Part shown: positions 7,779 to 15,727 of the stretch, one piece after another | Numbering within the stretch: position 1 is the stretch's first letter | Layout: the number at the start of each line of letters is the position of its first letter | Program-made: the position numbers and the translations under genes | NCBI RefSeq assembly: GCF_044465595.1 | Contig: NZ_JBITLV010000006.1 | Span: forward strand, 1-64,000 | DNA length: 64,000 nt | Origin: Spongisporangium articulatum | Lineage (GTDB): Bacteria > Actinomycetota > Actinomycetes > Actinomycetales > Kineosporiaceae | Direction: 5' to 3' | The notes under the pieces: model-generated | Database searches by the model: none | What the model saw: the letters and a program-made list of their open reading frames with translations, nothing else | Told to the model about the DNA's origin: nothing

Positions 7779-8629
7779 TCCCGGCGAAGTTCGACTACGT
7801 AGCGCCGACCACCGTGGAGGAGGCGCTGACGGCCCTCACCACCAACGGCGAGGACGTGAAGGTGCTGGCCGGCGGGCAGAGCCTGCTGCCGGTGCTGCGC
7901 ATGCGGCTGAACGCGCCGGATGTCGTCGTCGACCTCGGGCGCATCGACGCCCTGCGCGGGATCCGGGAGGACGGCGACGCGCTCGTGATCGGGGCCATGA
8001 CCCCGCACGCCGTGGTCGGGTCCGACCCGCTGGTCGCCGCCCATGCGTCGCTCATCACCCAGGCCGTCGAGCACCTGGCCGACGCGCAGGTCCGGCATCG
8101 GGGCACGTTCGGGGGTGCCCTCGCGCACGCCGACCCGGCCGGTGACCTCGGGGCGCCGGCCCTGGCCCTCGGGGCGTCGTTCGTCATCGCCGGACCCGGT
8201 GGCCCGCGCACCGTGCCGGCCGACGAGTTCTTCGTCGGGCTCTTCGAGACGGTGCTCGGCGAGGACGAGATCCTCACGGAGGTGCGCATTCCCAAGCGGA
8301 CCGGCTGGGGTGCGCACTACGAGAAGTTCGTGCGCGTCGCCCACCAGTGGCCCATCGTCGCGGTCGCCGCGACCGTGCGGATGGAGGGCGGCACGATCGC
8401 CGAGGCCCGGATCGGGTTGACCAACATGGGGTCGACGCCGCTGCGGGCCGCGGCCGTGGAGTCGGCGCTCGTGGGGGCGGCTGCCACGCCCGAGGCGGTG
8501 GGAGCGGCCGCCGCGCAGGCCGCCGAGGGCACCAGCCCGCCGTCCGACCTGAACGGCGACGCCGACTACCGCCGGCACCTCGCGACGGTGCTCACCCGCC
8601 GGGCCGTGCTCGCCGCCGCCGGGGCCTGA
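7775..8629 (+). CDS. coxM: CO-dehydrogenase-like medium (FAD) subunit
   Basis: This 284-residue flavoprotein subunit has the two FAD pyrophosphate motifs of the family, AGGQSLLP near residue 32 and TFGGALAHADPAGD near residue 110. It accepts electrons from the CoxS clusters and delivers them to the respiratory chain. The start GTG 7775 overlaps the coxL stop and is preceded by GGAAGGAG at a good distance. Its length is normal for CoxM. Confidence 0.92.
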   Translation: MIPAKFDYVAPTTVEEALTALTTNGEDVKVLAGGQSLLPVLRMRLNAPDVVVDLGRIDALRGIREDGDALVIGAMTPHAVVGSDPLVAAHASLITQAVEHLADAQVRHRGTFGGALAHADPAGDLGAPALALGASFVIAGPGGPRTVPADEFFVGLFETVLGEDEILTEVRIPKRTGWGAHYEKFVRVAHQWPIVAVAATVRMEGGTIAEARIGLTNMGSTPLRAAAVESALVGAAATPEAVGAAAAQAAEGTSPPSDLNGDADYRRHLATVLTRRAVLAAAGA

Positions 8630-8631
8630 CC

Positions 8632-9330
8632 GTGCAGCTGACCCACCGGTTCCACGTCCCCAGCGACCTCGACGAGACCTGGGCCCACTTCCAGGACGTC
8701 GCGGGCCTCGCCGGCTGCTTCCCCGGGGCCCAGGTCCTGTCCGTCGACGGCGACGACTTCACCGGGTCCTGCAAGGTGAAGCTGGGCCCGATCGCCCTGG
8801 TCTACACCGGTACGGGGCGGTTCACCGAACGCGACCCGGGCGCCCGGAGACTGGTCGTCGAGGCCAAGGGCAAGGACAAGCGCGGCAACGGAACCGCCGC
8901 TGCCACAGCCACTCTGACCATGGGCCCGGCCGGGGGAGGCGGCACCGACGTCGAGGTGCTCACCGACCTGGCCATCACCGGCAAGCCCGCCCAGTTCGGT
9001 CGCGGCCTGATCCAGGACGTGTCCGACAAGCTGCTCGGCCAGTTCGTGGACTGCCTCGAACAGCAGCTGGCTCCCGCGCCACCCGAACCGGCGCCCGCGG
9101 AGCCGACCGGCCCGGCGCCGTCCGGCGAGCTCCCCGCCCCGGCGTCCTCCAGCGAGCCCTCCGGCCCGGCCGACGCCCCGCCCTTGCGCCCGTCCCGCCC
9201 GGCCCCTCAGCAGGCGGAGGCGCTCGACCTGGGCGCCGCCGTCCTGCCCGCCCTGGCCCGGGCCTACTGGAAGCCCGCCGCGATCGGCACCGTGGCCCTG
9301 GCCCTCATCATCTGGGTCTGGCGCCGCTGA
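8632..9330 (+). CDS. coxG: CoxG-like SRPBCC membrane anchor protein
   Basis: This 232-residue protein has an N-terminal SRPBCC/CoxG domain (about residues 1-145, with the typical CFPGAQ and GPIALVYTGTG stretches). A Pro/Ala/Ser-rich linker of about 60 residues follows, then one C-terminal membrane helix (AIGTVALALIIWVW) ending in two arginines. CoxG recruits CO dehydrogenase to the cytoplasmic membrane in Oligotropha; the tail-anchored layout here fits that role. GTG 8632 lies three bases after the coxM stop. It is the last gene of the operon. Confidence 0.85.
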   Translation: MQLTHRFHVPSDLDETWAHFQDVAGLAGCFPGAQVLSVDGDDFTGSCKVKLGPIALVYTGTGRFTERDPGARRLVVEAKGKDKRGNGTAAATATLTMGPAGGGGTDVEVLTDLAITGKPAQFGRGLIQDVSDKLLGQFVDCLEQQLAPAPPEPAPAEPTGPAPSGELPAPASSSEPSGPADAPPLRPSRPAPQQAEALDLGAAVLPALARAYWKPAAIGTVALALIIWVWRR

Positions 9331-9420
9331 CCCGGACATGCGCATGCGGAGATACCGGACAGACTGAGCCACCCGAGCCCGACAGCGGCCGGACGCAGTA
9401 CTTCCTCGGAGGATCCAGGA

Positions 9421-9744
9421 ATGGCACGACCCGCCCCGCTCGCCGTCGGTCTGGTGCGAGCGGCTCCCCGCAAGACGATGCAGGAACGGTTCCGGGGGAA
9501 GGTCCGGTTCGGCGCCTGGGCCCTCAAAGAGGGCTACGCGCTGGTCGAGACGTTCGAGGTCAGCTCGGCCCCCGCGCAGGACGCGAAGACCATCGGGGCG
9601 GTGCGGGACCTGGTCGACCGGTGCTCGATCCCGACGCTCATCGTGATGGACGACGTGCCCGAGCAGGCCGTGGACCGGGTCCGGGTGGGCCACGAGCTGC
9701 GGGTGTTGACGGTCGCACCCGAACTCGTCGAAACGCAGCGGTGA
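9421..9744 (+). CDS. Small hypothetical protein, possibly a degenerate resolvase-like fold
   Basis: This 107-residue cytoplasmic protein has GGAGG eight bases before ATG 9421. The stretch GYALVETFEV ... DLVDRCSIPTLIVMDDV ... GHELRVLTV follows the secondary-structure rhythm of the serine-recombinase N-terminal domain, but the catalytic Ser and Arg motifs and any DNA-binding domain are absent. The resemblance is weak and is my inference only. It stands alone between the cox operon and a DUF2231 gene. Confidence 0.55.
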   Translation: MARPAPLAVGLVRAAPRKTMQERFRGKVRFGAWALKEGYALVETFEVSSAPAQDAKTIGAVRDLVDRCSIPTLIVMDDVPEQAVDRVRVGHELRVLTVAPELVETQR

Positions 9745-9829
9745 CGGCGCCCCTGCCGCGGCACGGCTAGTCAGGTTTTCGGCAGGTCGGAGGCTCCATT
9801 CTTCGGTGCACCGAGCCGAAGGGAACCTC

Positions 9830-10342
9830 ATGTTCGACCTGATCAACGGACTGCCCGTCCACCCCCTCGTGGTGCACGCCGTGGTGGTGCTCCTGCCGCT
9901 GGCCGTGGTGGGCACCGTGGCCCTCGCCGTCCGCCCCGCGTGGCGGGTGGTCTACGGCCCGCTGCTGGTCCTGGTCACGGCGGCGGCCAACCTCATGATC
10001 CCCGTGGCGACCTCCAGCGGTGAGGCCCTCGAACGGCACGTCGGCGACCCCGGTCGGCACGCAGAGCTCGGCGACCAGCTGATCTGGTTCGCCCTACCCC
10101 TGCTCGTGCTCGACGTGGCCATGGTGTGGCTGGCCCGGGGCCGGCCCACGACCGTGCGGGCCGCCCTGCACTTCTCGCCGCAGGACGTCGCGGCGGACCG
10201 GACGGCCGCCACGACGGGGCGGTTGACGAGCGTCGTCGCGGTGCTGGCCGTGGTCGCGGCCCTGGCCGCCGGCGTGCAGGTCTACCGCGTCGGGGACTCC
10301 GGCGCCCGGGCGGCCTGGGCCGACCAGGTCGCCCCCAAGTGA
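9830..10342 (+). CDS. DUF2231 membrane protein
   Basis: This 170-residue integral membrane protein has about four hydrophobic helices and the opening FDLINGLPVHPLVVHAVVVLLPLA, typical of DUF2231 (the HPLVVH motif may bind heme or metal). AAGGGAA precedes ATG 9830, which is preferred over GTG 9806. Members often sit beside c-type cytochromes or redox sensors. Here it precedes a two-component system and faces a flavin/heme operon, so a role in membrane redox is plausible but unproven. Confidence 0.75.
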   Translation: MFDLINGLPVHPLVVHAVVVLLPLAVVGTVALAVRPAWRVVYGPLLVLVTAAANLMIPVATSSGEALERHVGDPGRHAELGDQLIWFALPLLVLDVAMVWLARGRPTTVRAALHFSPQDVAADRTAATTGRLTSVVAVLAVVAALAAGVQVYRVGDSGARAAWADQVAPK

Positions 10343-10421
10343 CCCGCCACGTGATGGAGCGGCCGGGAGCCGCGAGCGTGCCGTGAGCGCGAACGCGCCC
10401 AAGATCGGGCACGATCGGACG

Positions 10422-11084
10422 ATGGCCCGCGTCGGCATCTGCGAGGACGATCCCGACGTGCGGCGCGTGCTCGTCGAGGCGCTGCGCTACGCCGGCCACG
10501 ACGTGGTCACCACCCGCACGGGCCGCGAGGCGATGGCCGCCTTCCGGGAGTCCGCCGCCGTCGACGCCCTGGTGGTCGACATCGGCCTGCCGGACGCCGA
10601 CGGCCGCGACGTGTGCCAGGCCCTGCGCGCGGCCGGGCAGCAGGCGCCGGTCCTCTTCCTCACGGCCCTGGACGGCGTCCACGACCGGATCTCCGGCTTC
10701 CACGCCGGCGGTGACGACTACGTCGGCAAGCCGTTCGCGGTCGGCGAGGTGCTCGTGCGCATCGAGGCCCTGCTGAAACGCACCCGCCCCGCGCCCGCCG
10801 CCGCGACCGGTTTGGTCCTCGACCCCGAACGGTTCTCGGTGCGCACCGAGGCGGGGGAGGCGCGGTTGACGCCGACCGAGTTCCGCATCCTGGCCGCCAT
10901 CGCCGCGGAGCCCGGCACGGTCGTCCGCCGCCGGGCGGTCGTCGCGGCCGGCTGGCCCGACGGGGCGATGGTCTCGGAGAACACCCTCGACTCCTACATC
11001 CGCCGGGTGCGGGTGAAGCTGAGTGCCGCCTCCTCGCCGGTGGAGCTCGAGACCGTCCGCGGCGTCGGCTTCGTCCTGCGATGA
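10422..11084 (+). CDS. OmpR/PhoB-type response regulator
   Basis: This 220-residue regulator has a receiver domain (acidic pair Asp9-Asp10, phosphoacceptor Asp53 in VVDIGLPD, Lys103 in GKPF) and a C-terminal winged helix (TPTEFRILAAIAAEPGTVV ... YIRRVRVKL). ATG 10422 gives the standard start MARVGICEDD; GTG 10383 would add 13 residues with no similarity. Its stop overlaps the kinase start (ATGA). The target is unknown; the redox operon on the other strand is the closest candidate. Confidence 0.9.
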   Translation: MARVGICEDDPDVRRVLVEALRYAGHDVVTTRTGREAMAAFRESAAVDALVVDIGLPDADGRDVCQALRAAGQQAPVLFLTALDGVHDRISGFHAGGDDYVGKPFAVGEVLVRIEALLKRTRPAPAAATGLVLDPERFSVRTEAGEARLTPTEFRILAAIAAEPGTVVRRRAVVAAGWPDGAMVSENTLDSYIRRVRVKLSAASSPVELETVRGVGFVLR

Positions 11085-12403
11085 GGCGCCTTCGGGGGCT
11101 CACCCTGCGGCGGGGCGGGGTCCGGGCGCGGGTGGTGCGCAGCACGGTGGCCGTGACGACCGCCGCGATGCTGGCCACCGTCGTGCTGGTCGCGCTCGCG
11201 GTGGCCCGGCTGACGGTGGCCCGGGTGGACGCCGACCTGCGCGCCGAGATCGACGCGGCCGCAGCCAATCTGGAGGTCGCCGCCGACGGCACTCCCCACG
11301 TCGACGCCGACCAGGAGGAGGACGCCGACGACGCCGTCTGGGTGTTCAACGCGGCCGGGGCGCTGGTCAGCAGCCCGCGGGGTGCCGTCGGGCCCCTGAG
11401 CTCGTCGCTGGCCCACGTCCGCCGGGAGACCGCACTCGAGGACGACCGGCGCCGCTACCTGGCCAGCCCCGTGCGCGCCCGGCCCGGTGGACCGGTCGTC
11501 GCCGTGCTGGTCGCCTCGCAGAGCACCACCGTCTACCGGGACACCCGGGACGTGGCGATCGGCGGCGTCGTCGCGCTCGGCGTGTTCGTCGTGGTCGGGA
11601 CGGCGCTGCTGACGGCCTGGACGGTGGGCCGGACGCTGCGGCCGGTGCACCGGATGACGTCGCTCGCCGCGCAGTGGTCGGACCAGGACCTGGACACCCG
11701 GTTCGCCCTCGGCGAAGGGGGCGACGAGTTCACCGAACTCGGCCGGACCCTCGACGCCCTGCTGGACCGGGTGGCCACGGCGTTGCGGGACGAGCAGCGG
11801 CTCACCGCCGAACTCGCGCACGAGCTGCGCACCCCGCTCACCGCCATTCGGGGCGAGGCGGAACTCGGCCAGCTGGCCGGGCCGCCGGACAGCCGCTACG
11901 CCCGGATCGTGGCGCTGGCCGACCGGATGTCCGCGACCATCACCACGCTGCTGGCGGTGGCGCGCCAGCAGGGGGGCGGTCACCGGCGGTGCGACGTGCA
12001 CGACGTCGTCACCGACCTGGTGTCGTCGTTGCCCGCCGCCGGTGTGGAGGTCGTCGTGGACCTACCCCCCGGGGCCTTCCTGGCGGCCGCGGCCCCCGAA
12101 CTGGTGGAGCGTGCGGTGGCGCCCGTGCTGGACAACGCCGTGCGCTTCGCCCACCGGCGGGTGTCCGTGGACGCCGCTCTGAGTCCCACGCAGGTCCGGA
12201 TCATCGTCTCGGACGACGGGCCCGGCGTGGCGGGGGTCGACCCGGAGACGGTCTTCGACGCCGGGGTGCGGGCGGACGACGGGGACGGCGCGGGCCTGGG
12301 CCTCACCCTCGCGCGGCGGGTGGCCGCGGCGGCCGGCGGGGACGTCCTCCTCACGTCGGCGGCGCACCCGACGACGTTCGAGGTGCGTCTCCCGCGACGC
12401 TGA
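11081..12403 (+). CDS. Sensor histidine kinase
   Basis: This 440-residue membrane kinase has TM1 at about residues 22-44, an extracytoplasmic sensor of about 115 residues with a very acidic patch (DADQEEDADD), TM2 at about 160-180, and a HAMP region. The HisKA box is LTAELAHELRTPLTAI with His247, followed by an N-box (DNAVRF), DDGPGV and GAGLGLTLARR of the ATPase domain. It phosphorylates the upstream response regulator, with which it overlaps by four bases. The acidic loop might bind a metal or cationic peptide; this is a guess. Confidence 0.92.
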   Translation: MRRLRGLTLRRGGVRARVVRSTVAVTTAAMLATVVLVALAVARLTVARVDADLRAEIDAAAANLEVAADGTPHVDADQEEDADDAVWVFNAAGALVSSPRGAVGPLSSSLAHVRRETALEDDRRRYLASPVRARPGGPVVAVLVASQSTTVYRDTRDVAIGGVVALGVFVVVGTALLTAWTVGRTLRPVHRMTSLAAQWSDQDLDTRFALGEGGDEFTELGRTLDALLDRVATALRDEQRLTAELAHELRTPLTAIRGEAELGQLAGPPDSRYARIVALADRMSATITTLLAVARQQGGGHRRCDVHDVVTDLVSSLPAAGVEVVVDLPPGAFLAAAAPELVERAVAPVLDNAVRFAHRRVSVDAALSPTQVRIIVSDDGPGVAGVDPETVFDAGVRADDGDGAGLGLTLARRVAAAAGGDVLLTSAAHPTTFEVRLPRR

Positions 12404-12416
12404 AAACCGTCATTCC

Positions 12417-12683
12417 TCAGGCGGTCTCGTTGATCCGCAGGGCCATCAGCGGGCAGGCGGCCACGGCCCGGCGGGCGTGCGGCAGGTCCTCCGGCGGCAG
12501 CACCGCGTCCCCGCGGACCCGCTCGCCGGTCGGCAACGGGTAGCCCCACTCGTCGGCGACCAGGAGTCCGGGCAGGAGCTCACTGCACGACCCGTGCCCG
12601 TCGCAGCGGGTCCAGTCCACGTGCAGGACGGTCCGAGGGGCTCGGCGGGATGCGGCGGTGGGTCGTTCGCGGGTCGTCTTCAC
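12417..12683 (-). CDS. Small single-cluster ferredoxin
   Basis: This 88-residue ferredoxin has the pattern CDGHGSC ... ACPLMAL, that is C-x2-H-x2-C with a distal CP. Mycobacterial ferredoxins with His in this position hold a [3Fe-4S] or [4Fe-4S] cluster and often serve cytochromes P450; here the partner is the adjoining NuoF-like protein. GTG 12683 overlaps the upstream stop (GTGA), so it is the last gene of a fully coupled operon running from 15707. Its 3' end lies 13 bp from the convergent kinase gene. Confidence 0.85.
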   Translation of the reverse strand: MKTTRERPTAASRRAPRTVLHVDWTRCDGHGSCSELLPGLLVADEWGYPLPTGERVRGDAVLPPEDLPHARRAVAACPLMALRINETA

Positions 12684-13918
12684 AGTGGACAGCTCCCGTC
12701 GAGGTGGGCCCGCACGTGCGGGGCGAAGGTCCGCATCAGGCTGCGGACCAGCCGCACCGTGCCGTCGGGGTGGGCGCACGCGCCGCGACCCTCGACGAGC
12801 GCGGCCAGGTGCTCGACCCGGGCGGGCAGGTGCGGGTCGAGCGCGGCGCGCGGTGCATCGTTCGGTGCTGTGTTCGGTGCGGCGGCCAGGTCGCCGAGCG
12901 TGGTCGCGAGGCGGGGCAGGCCGTTCACGCAGGGTCCGCACTGCCGGGCGCTCTGCCCGGCCAGGTACGCGACGATCCGGGCGGTCGCCTCGACGGGACA
13001 GTGCCGCCGGTCGAGCACGTGCAGGACGCCGGCGCCCGTCGACGCATGCCAGGGCGCCAGCGAGCTCCGGTCCAGGGGCGTGCCGAGCGCGGACGGGGGC
13101 AGCCAGGCGCCGTGGTAGCCGCCGACCAGCACGCCGCCCAGCAGGTCGGGCCGCAGGTGCAGGCGGGCGAGCACCTCGCCCACGGCCGTCCCGCGGTCGG
13201 CCTCGGTCACCCCGTCGGCGACGACCTCACGGCTGGACCCGGTCACGCTCAGCAGGAACGTGCCGGGGTCGTCGGGCCGGCCCGCCTGACGGAACCACGC
13301 CGCGCCGTGCTGGACCAGGAGCGCCAGCTGGGCGCTGGTCTCGGCGTTCACGACCAGGGTCGGGCGGCCGTCCAGGCCCCGCTGCCAGACGGGCACGGCC
13401 GGGTCGGTCGGCACCGCGGGGCGACCGTCCAGGGCCGCCACCAGGGCCGACTCCTGTCCCGAGACGAAACCGTCCGGCACGGAACGGAACTCGATGCGAC
13501 GGCGGTGCCGGGCCAGTTCGTCCTCGAGGGCGGTCGTGGCGATCTGCTCGCCCACCCCCAGGACCACCCGGCGGGCGCCCAGGGCCGTGGCCAGGATGTC
13601 GGCGCCGGCCACGACCAGGTCGGGGGCGTGGTACAGCAGCGCCTCGTCCTTGCGGGCGAGGGGCTCGCCCTCCATCGCGTTGACCACCACGGCCGGACGA
13701 CGACTCTGCGCCGCGACCCCGGCCAGCTTGCGGGCGGTCGGGAACCCGGCGCCGCCGCGGCCGGTCAGGCCCGCGGTCTGGAGGAGGTCGAGCAGCCGGG
13801 TCAGGTCCGGGCGGGCCGTCACCCGCCCGGGGCGGGCGGCGAGCAGGCGCGGGGCGGGGCCCGGCAGCAGGAGCCAGCCGGTGGCGTGGGTCGCGGCGGT
13901 GTCCACGGCGGTCGTCAT
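12680..13918 (-). CDS. NuoF-like flavoprotein with a degenerate iron-sulfur motif
   Basis: This 412-residue relative of the 51-kDa subunit of complex I has GRGGAGFPTARKL (residues 53-65) and VVNAMEGEP (78-86), which match the FMN/NADH-binding core. The C-terminal SLBB/iron-sulfur part has QCGPC (Cys327, Cys330) and Cys381, but Ala324 stands where NuoF has the first cysteine of SCGxCxPC, so only three of four cluster ligands remain. It probably links NAD(P)H to the adjacent ferredoxin and the bis-heme membrane protein. The start ATG 13918 overlaps the upstream stop (ATGA). Confidence 0.8.
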   Translation of the reverse strand: MTTAVDTAATHATGWLLLPGPAPRLLAARPGRVTARPDLTRLLDLLQTAGLTGRGGAGFPTARKLAGVAAQSRRPAVVVNAMEGEPLARKDEALLYHAPDLVVAGADILATALGARRVVLGVGEQIATTALEDELARHRRRIEFRSVPDGFVSGQESALVAALDGRPAVPTDPAVPVWQRGLDGRPTLVVNAETSAQLALLVQHGAAWFRQAGRPDDPGTFLLSVTGSSREVVADGVTEADRGTAVGEVLARLHLRPDLLGGVLVGGYHGAWLPPSALGTPLDRSSLAPWHASTGAGVLHVLDRRHCPVEATARIVAYLAGQSARQCGPCVNGLPRLATTLGDLAAAPNTAPNDAPRAALDPHLPARVEHLAALVEGRGACAHPDGTVRLVRSLMRTFAPHVRAHLDGSCPL

Positions 13919-14508
13919 GCCGGGACCCCCTGGCGACGGGGCAGCGTGCGCGGTGTGCGCTTCCGGCCGCGTTCGCGGTGGTGGCCGCTCAGGCGCCAAC
14001 CCACGGACGCGACCACCGACACGGTGCACACCCCGACGAGGACGCGCAGCCAGGTCGCGCCCGCGTCGGTCCCGTTCCCGAGGGCGTGCAGCGCGGCCAC
14101 GGGCCACAACCCGTACGTGGCCCAGTGCACCGCGCGGAACACGCGCGGACCGAGCCGGTGGCGCAGCAGGCTGACCACCGTGATCACCACGAGCAGGTCC
14201 ACGGCCAGCGTGCCCAGGCCCTGCCAGAGCGGCTTGAACTGGCCCGCGAACGGGACGACGGCGTCGAACCAGCGCAGCTGGGCGTAGGGGTCGATCATCA
14301 GGGTGCCGACGTGGACGGCGACGAGCGTGGTCCCCGTGAGGGCCGCCGTCCGGTGCAGCTCGTTGACGCCGAACCGGCCCAGACCGGCCAGCGGACGGCC
14401 CGACCGGGCCACGACGCCGAGGACGAGGGCGAGCGTGAACACGCTCAGCGCCACGACGCCCGTGCCGCGGGCCAGCATCCAGGCCGCCTGGTCGGTGACG
14501 GTGTTCAT
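13915..14508 (-). CDS. Ferric-reductase-like bis-heme membrane protein
   Basis: This 197-residue, five-helix membrane protein has four histidines placed for two b hemes (His52, His66, His128, His141). Positive charges put residues 34-53, 115-126 and the tail inside, so the loop GNGTDAGATW (residues 144-153) should face outward. That loop contains GAT, a partial match to the [S/T]GA[S/T] flavin-attachment motif used by ApbE, which is encoded by the overlapping upstream gene. It likely carries electrons across the membrane. ATG 14508 overlaps the apbE stop. Confidence 0.8.
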   Translation of the reverse strand: MNTVTDQAAWMLARGTGVVALSVFTLALVLGVVARSGRPLAGLGRFGVNELHRTAALTGTTLVAVHVGTLMIDPYAQLRWFDAVVPFAGQFKPLWQGLGTLAVDLLVVITVVSLLRHRLGPRVFRAVHWATYGLWPVAALHALGNGTDAGATWLRVLVGVCTVSVVASVGWRLSGHHRERGRKRTPRTLPRRQGVPA

Positions 14509-15353
14509 CGGTTCGCCTCCTCGGGGAAGCCGTTCAGGGTCAGGATCCGGCCGTCGCGGGCGACGAGCCGCGCTGCGAGGCCGGTGTCCGCGATCCACTC
14601 GGGGGCGTCGTCCCCGAGCACGAGGGCGGCTGTGGACGCCGTGTTGGCCGCCACGCAGGTCGGCGCGGCGACCGTGACGGTGCGCCAGGGCCCGTCGCCG
14701 CTGCGCCCGGTCCGCGGGTCGACGACGTGGTGGCCGCCATCCGGGGAGCCGTCCCGGCGCCGGTGCACGGTGCTCGACGTCGCGACCGCCCCGCCCGCGG
14801 CGAGGGAGACGCCGGCCGCCGGGTCGTCCGGGTGGTCCTGGACGTCGATCTGCCAGCCGGACGACGGTCCGCCGCGGCTGGCCAGGTCGCCGCCCAGGCC
14901 GACGAGGACGCCGCAGCCGAACTCCCGCTGGACCCTGGCCGCCACCAGGTCGGCGGCGTGGGCCTTGCCGGTGGCGCCCAGATCGAGCCGGGCGCCCGCA
15001 GGCAGGGTGACCACGCCGTCCCGCACCGAGATGTCTCGCCAGGCCTCGGGGGCCGGACCGGTGGCGGTCGGGCTGACCAGGCCGTCGGTGTCCGCCGCCG
15101 CCCGCAGCGCCACCTCGAGGAACGAGGCGAGCAGCGGCGACACCGGGGTGGTGCCGGCGGCCAGCCGGTTGAGCTCGCTGTCGGCGGTGAACGTGTCGAT
15201 CGCGGCGGTGATCTCGTCCATCAGGTCGTTCGCCGCCGCGTAGGCCGCCGACGTCGCCAGGACGTCGGTGACGACCAGCCGGCACGCACAGGTCCAGCGG
15301 GTCCAGGTGCGCGCCCCGACGACCGTGCGCGGGCGCTGGGCGGTGACGGTCAC
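14505..15353 (-). CDS. apbE: FAD:protein FMN transferase (ApbE family)
   Basis: This 282-residue ApbE-family enzyme attaches FMN from FAD to a Thr or Ser of a partner protein. Family motifs are LDLGATGKAHAAD, VGLGGD, HHVVDPRTG and the late CVAANTASTAALVLG stretch that contributes to the metal site. It lacks an obvious signal peptide or lipobox, unlike many ApbE proteins, so it may act in the cytoplasm or leave by another route. It overlaps the heme protein gene by four bases and follows a small secreted-tail gene. No classical FMN-binding domain protein is encoded nearby. Confidence 0.87.
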   Translation of the reverse strand: MTVTAQRPRTVVGARTWTRWTCACRLVVTDVLATSAAYAAANDLMDEITAAIDTFTADSELNRLAAGTTPVSPLLASFLEVALRAAADTDGLVSPTATGPAPEAWRDISVRDGVVTLPAGARLDLGATGKAHAADLVAARVQREFGCGVLVGLGGDLASRGGPSSGWQIDVQDHPDDPAAGVSLAAGGAVATSSTVHRRRDGSPDGGHHVVDPRTGRSGDGPWRTVTVAAPTCVAANTASTAALVLGDDAPEWIADTGLAARLVARDGRILTLNGFPEEANR

Positions 15354-15356
15354 GGG

Positions 15357-15707
15357 TCAGGAGCCGTGCGTCGAACCGTGCGACGAGGAGCCCTTGGGGG
15401 CGCTGACCACGGGCTTGTGCTTCTTCTTGGTCTTCTTCTTGTGCGCGGAGCTCGCGGTCAGTGAGGTGCCGGAGGTGCTGCTCGCCCCGTCGTCACCCCC
15501 GGCCGTCACGGTGCTGCCGCCCGTCGTGCCCGTCGTGCCGGTCGTGCCGGCGGGTTCGGAGGCGGCGAGCACCGACTGGGCGCCGAGCCCGGCGGCCAGG
15601 GCCAGCGAGCCGAGGGCGGCCCCGCCGATGAGGGCGACCCGGGCCTGGGCGGTGCGGGCGGCGGCCGATCGGCGCCGGATCGTCGCGGCGTCACGGGGGT
15701 TGGTCAT
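15357..15707 (-). CDS. Small membrane-anchored protein with Thr/Gly and Lys/His tail
   Basis: This 116-residue protein has one hydrophobic segment (about residues 24-43) after a basic N-terminus, so the rest should lie outside the membrane. The outer part is disordered: TTGTTGTTGG repeats, DDGASS at 72-77, then KKKTKKKHK and a Ser/His end. There is no cysteine or known domain. AGGAG stands a few bases before ATG 15707. As first gene of the ApbE/heme/NuoF/ferredoxin operon it could be a flavin acceptor (Ser76 in DGAS), a metal-binding tail or a cell-wall tether. All three are inference. Confidence 0.65.
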   Translation of the reverse strand: MTNPRDAATIRRRSAAARTAQARVALIGGAALGSLALAAGLGAQSVLAASEPAGTTGTTGTTGGSTVTAGGDDGASSTSGTSLTASSAHKKKTKKKHKPVVSAPKGSSSHGSTHGS

Positions 15708-15727
15708 GGTGCTCCTGTCGTCGGGCG

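Noticed and set aside
12400..12420. Stop-codon hairpin between the kinase and ferredoxin genes
   Set aside because: Only CTGA/TCAG (4 bp) pairs; this is the trivial pairing of two stops.
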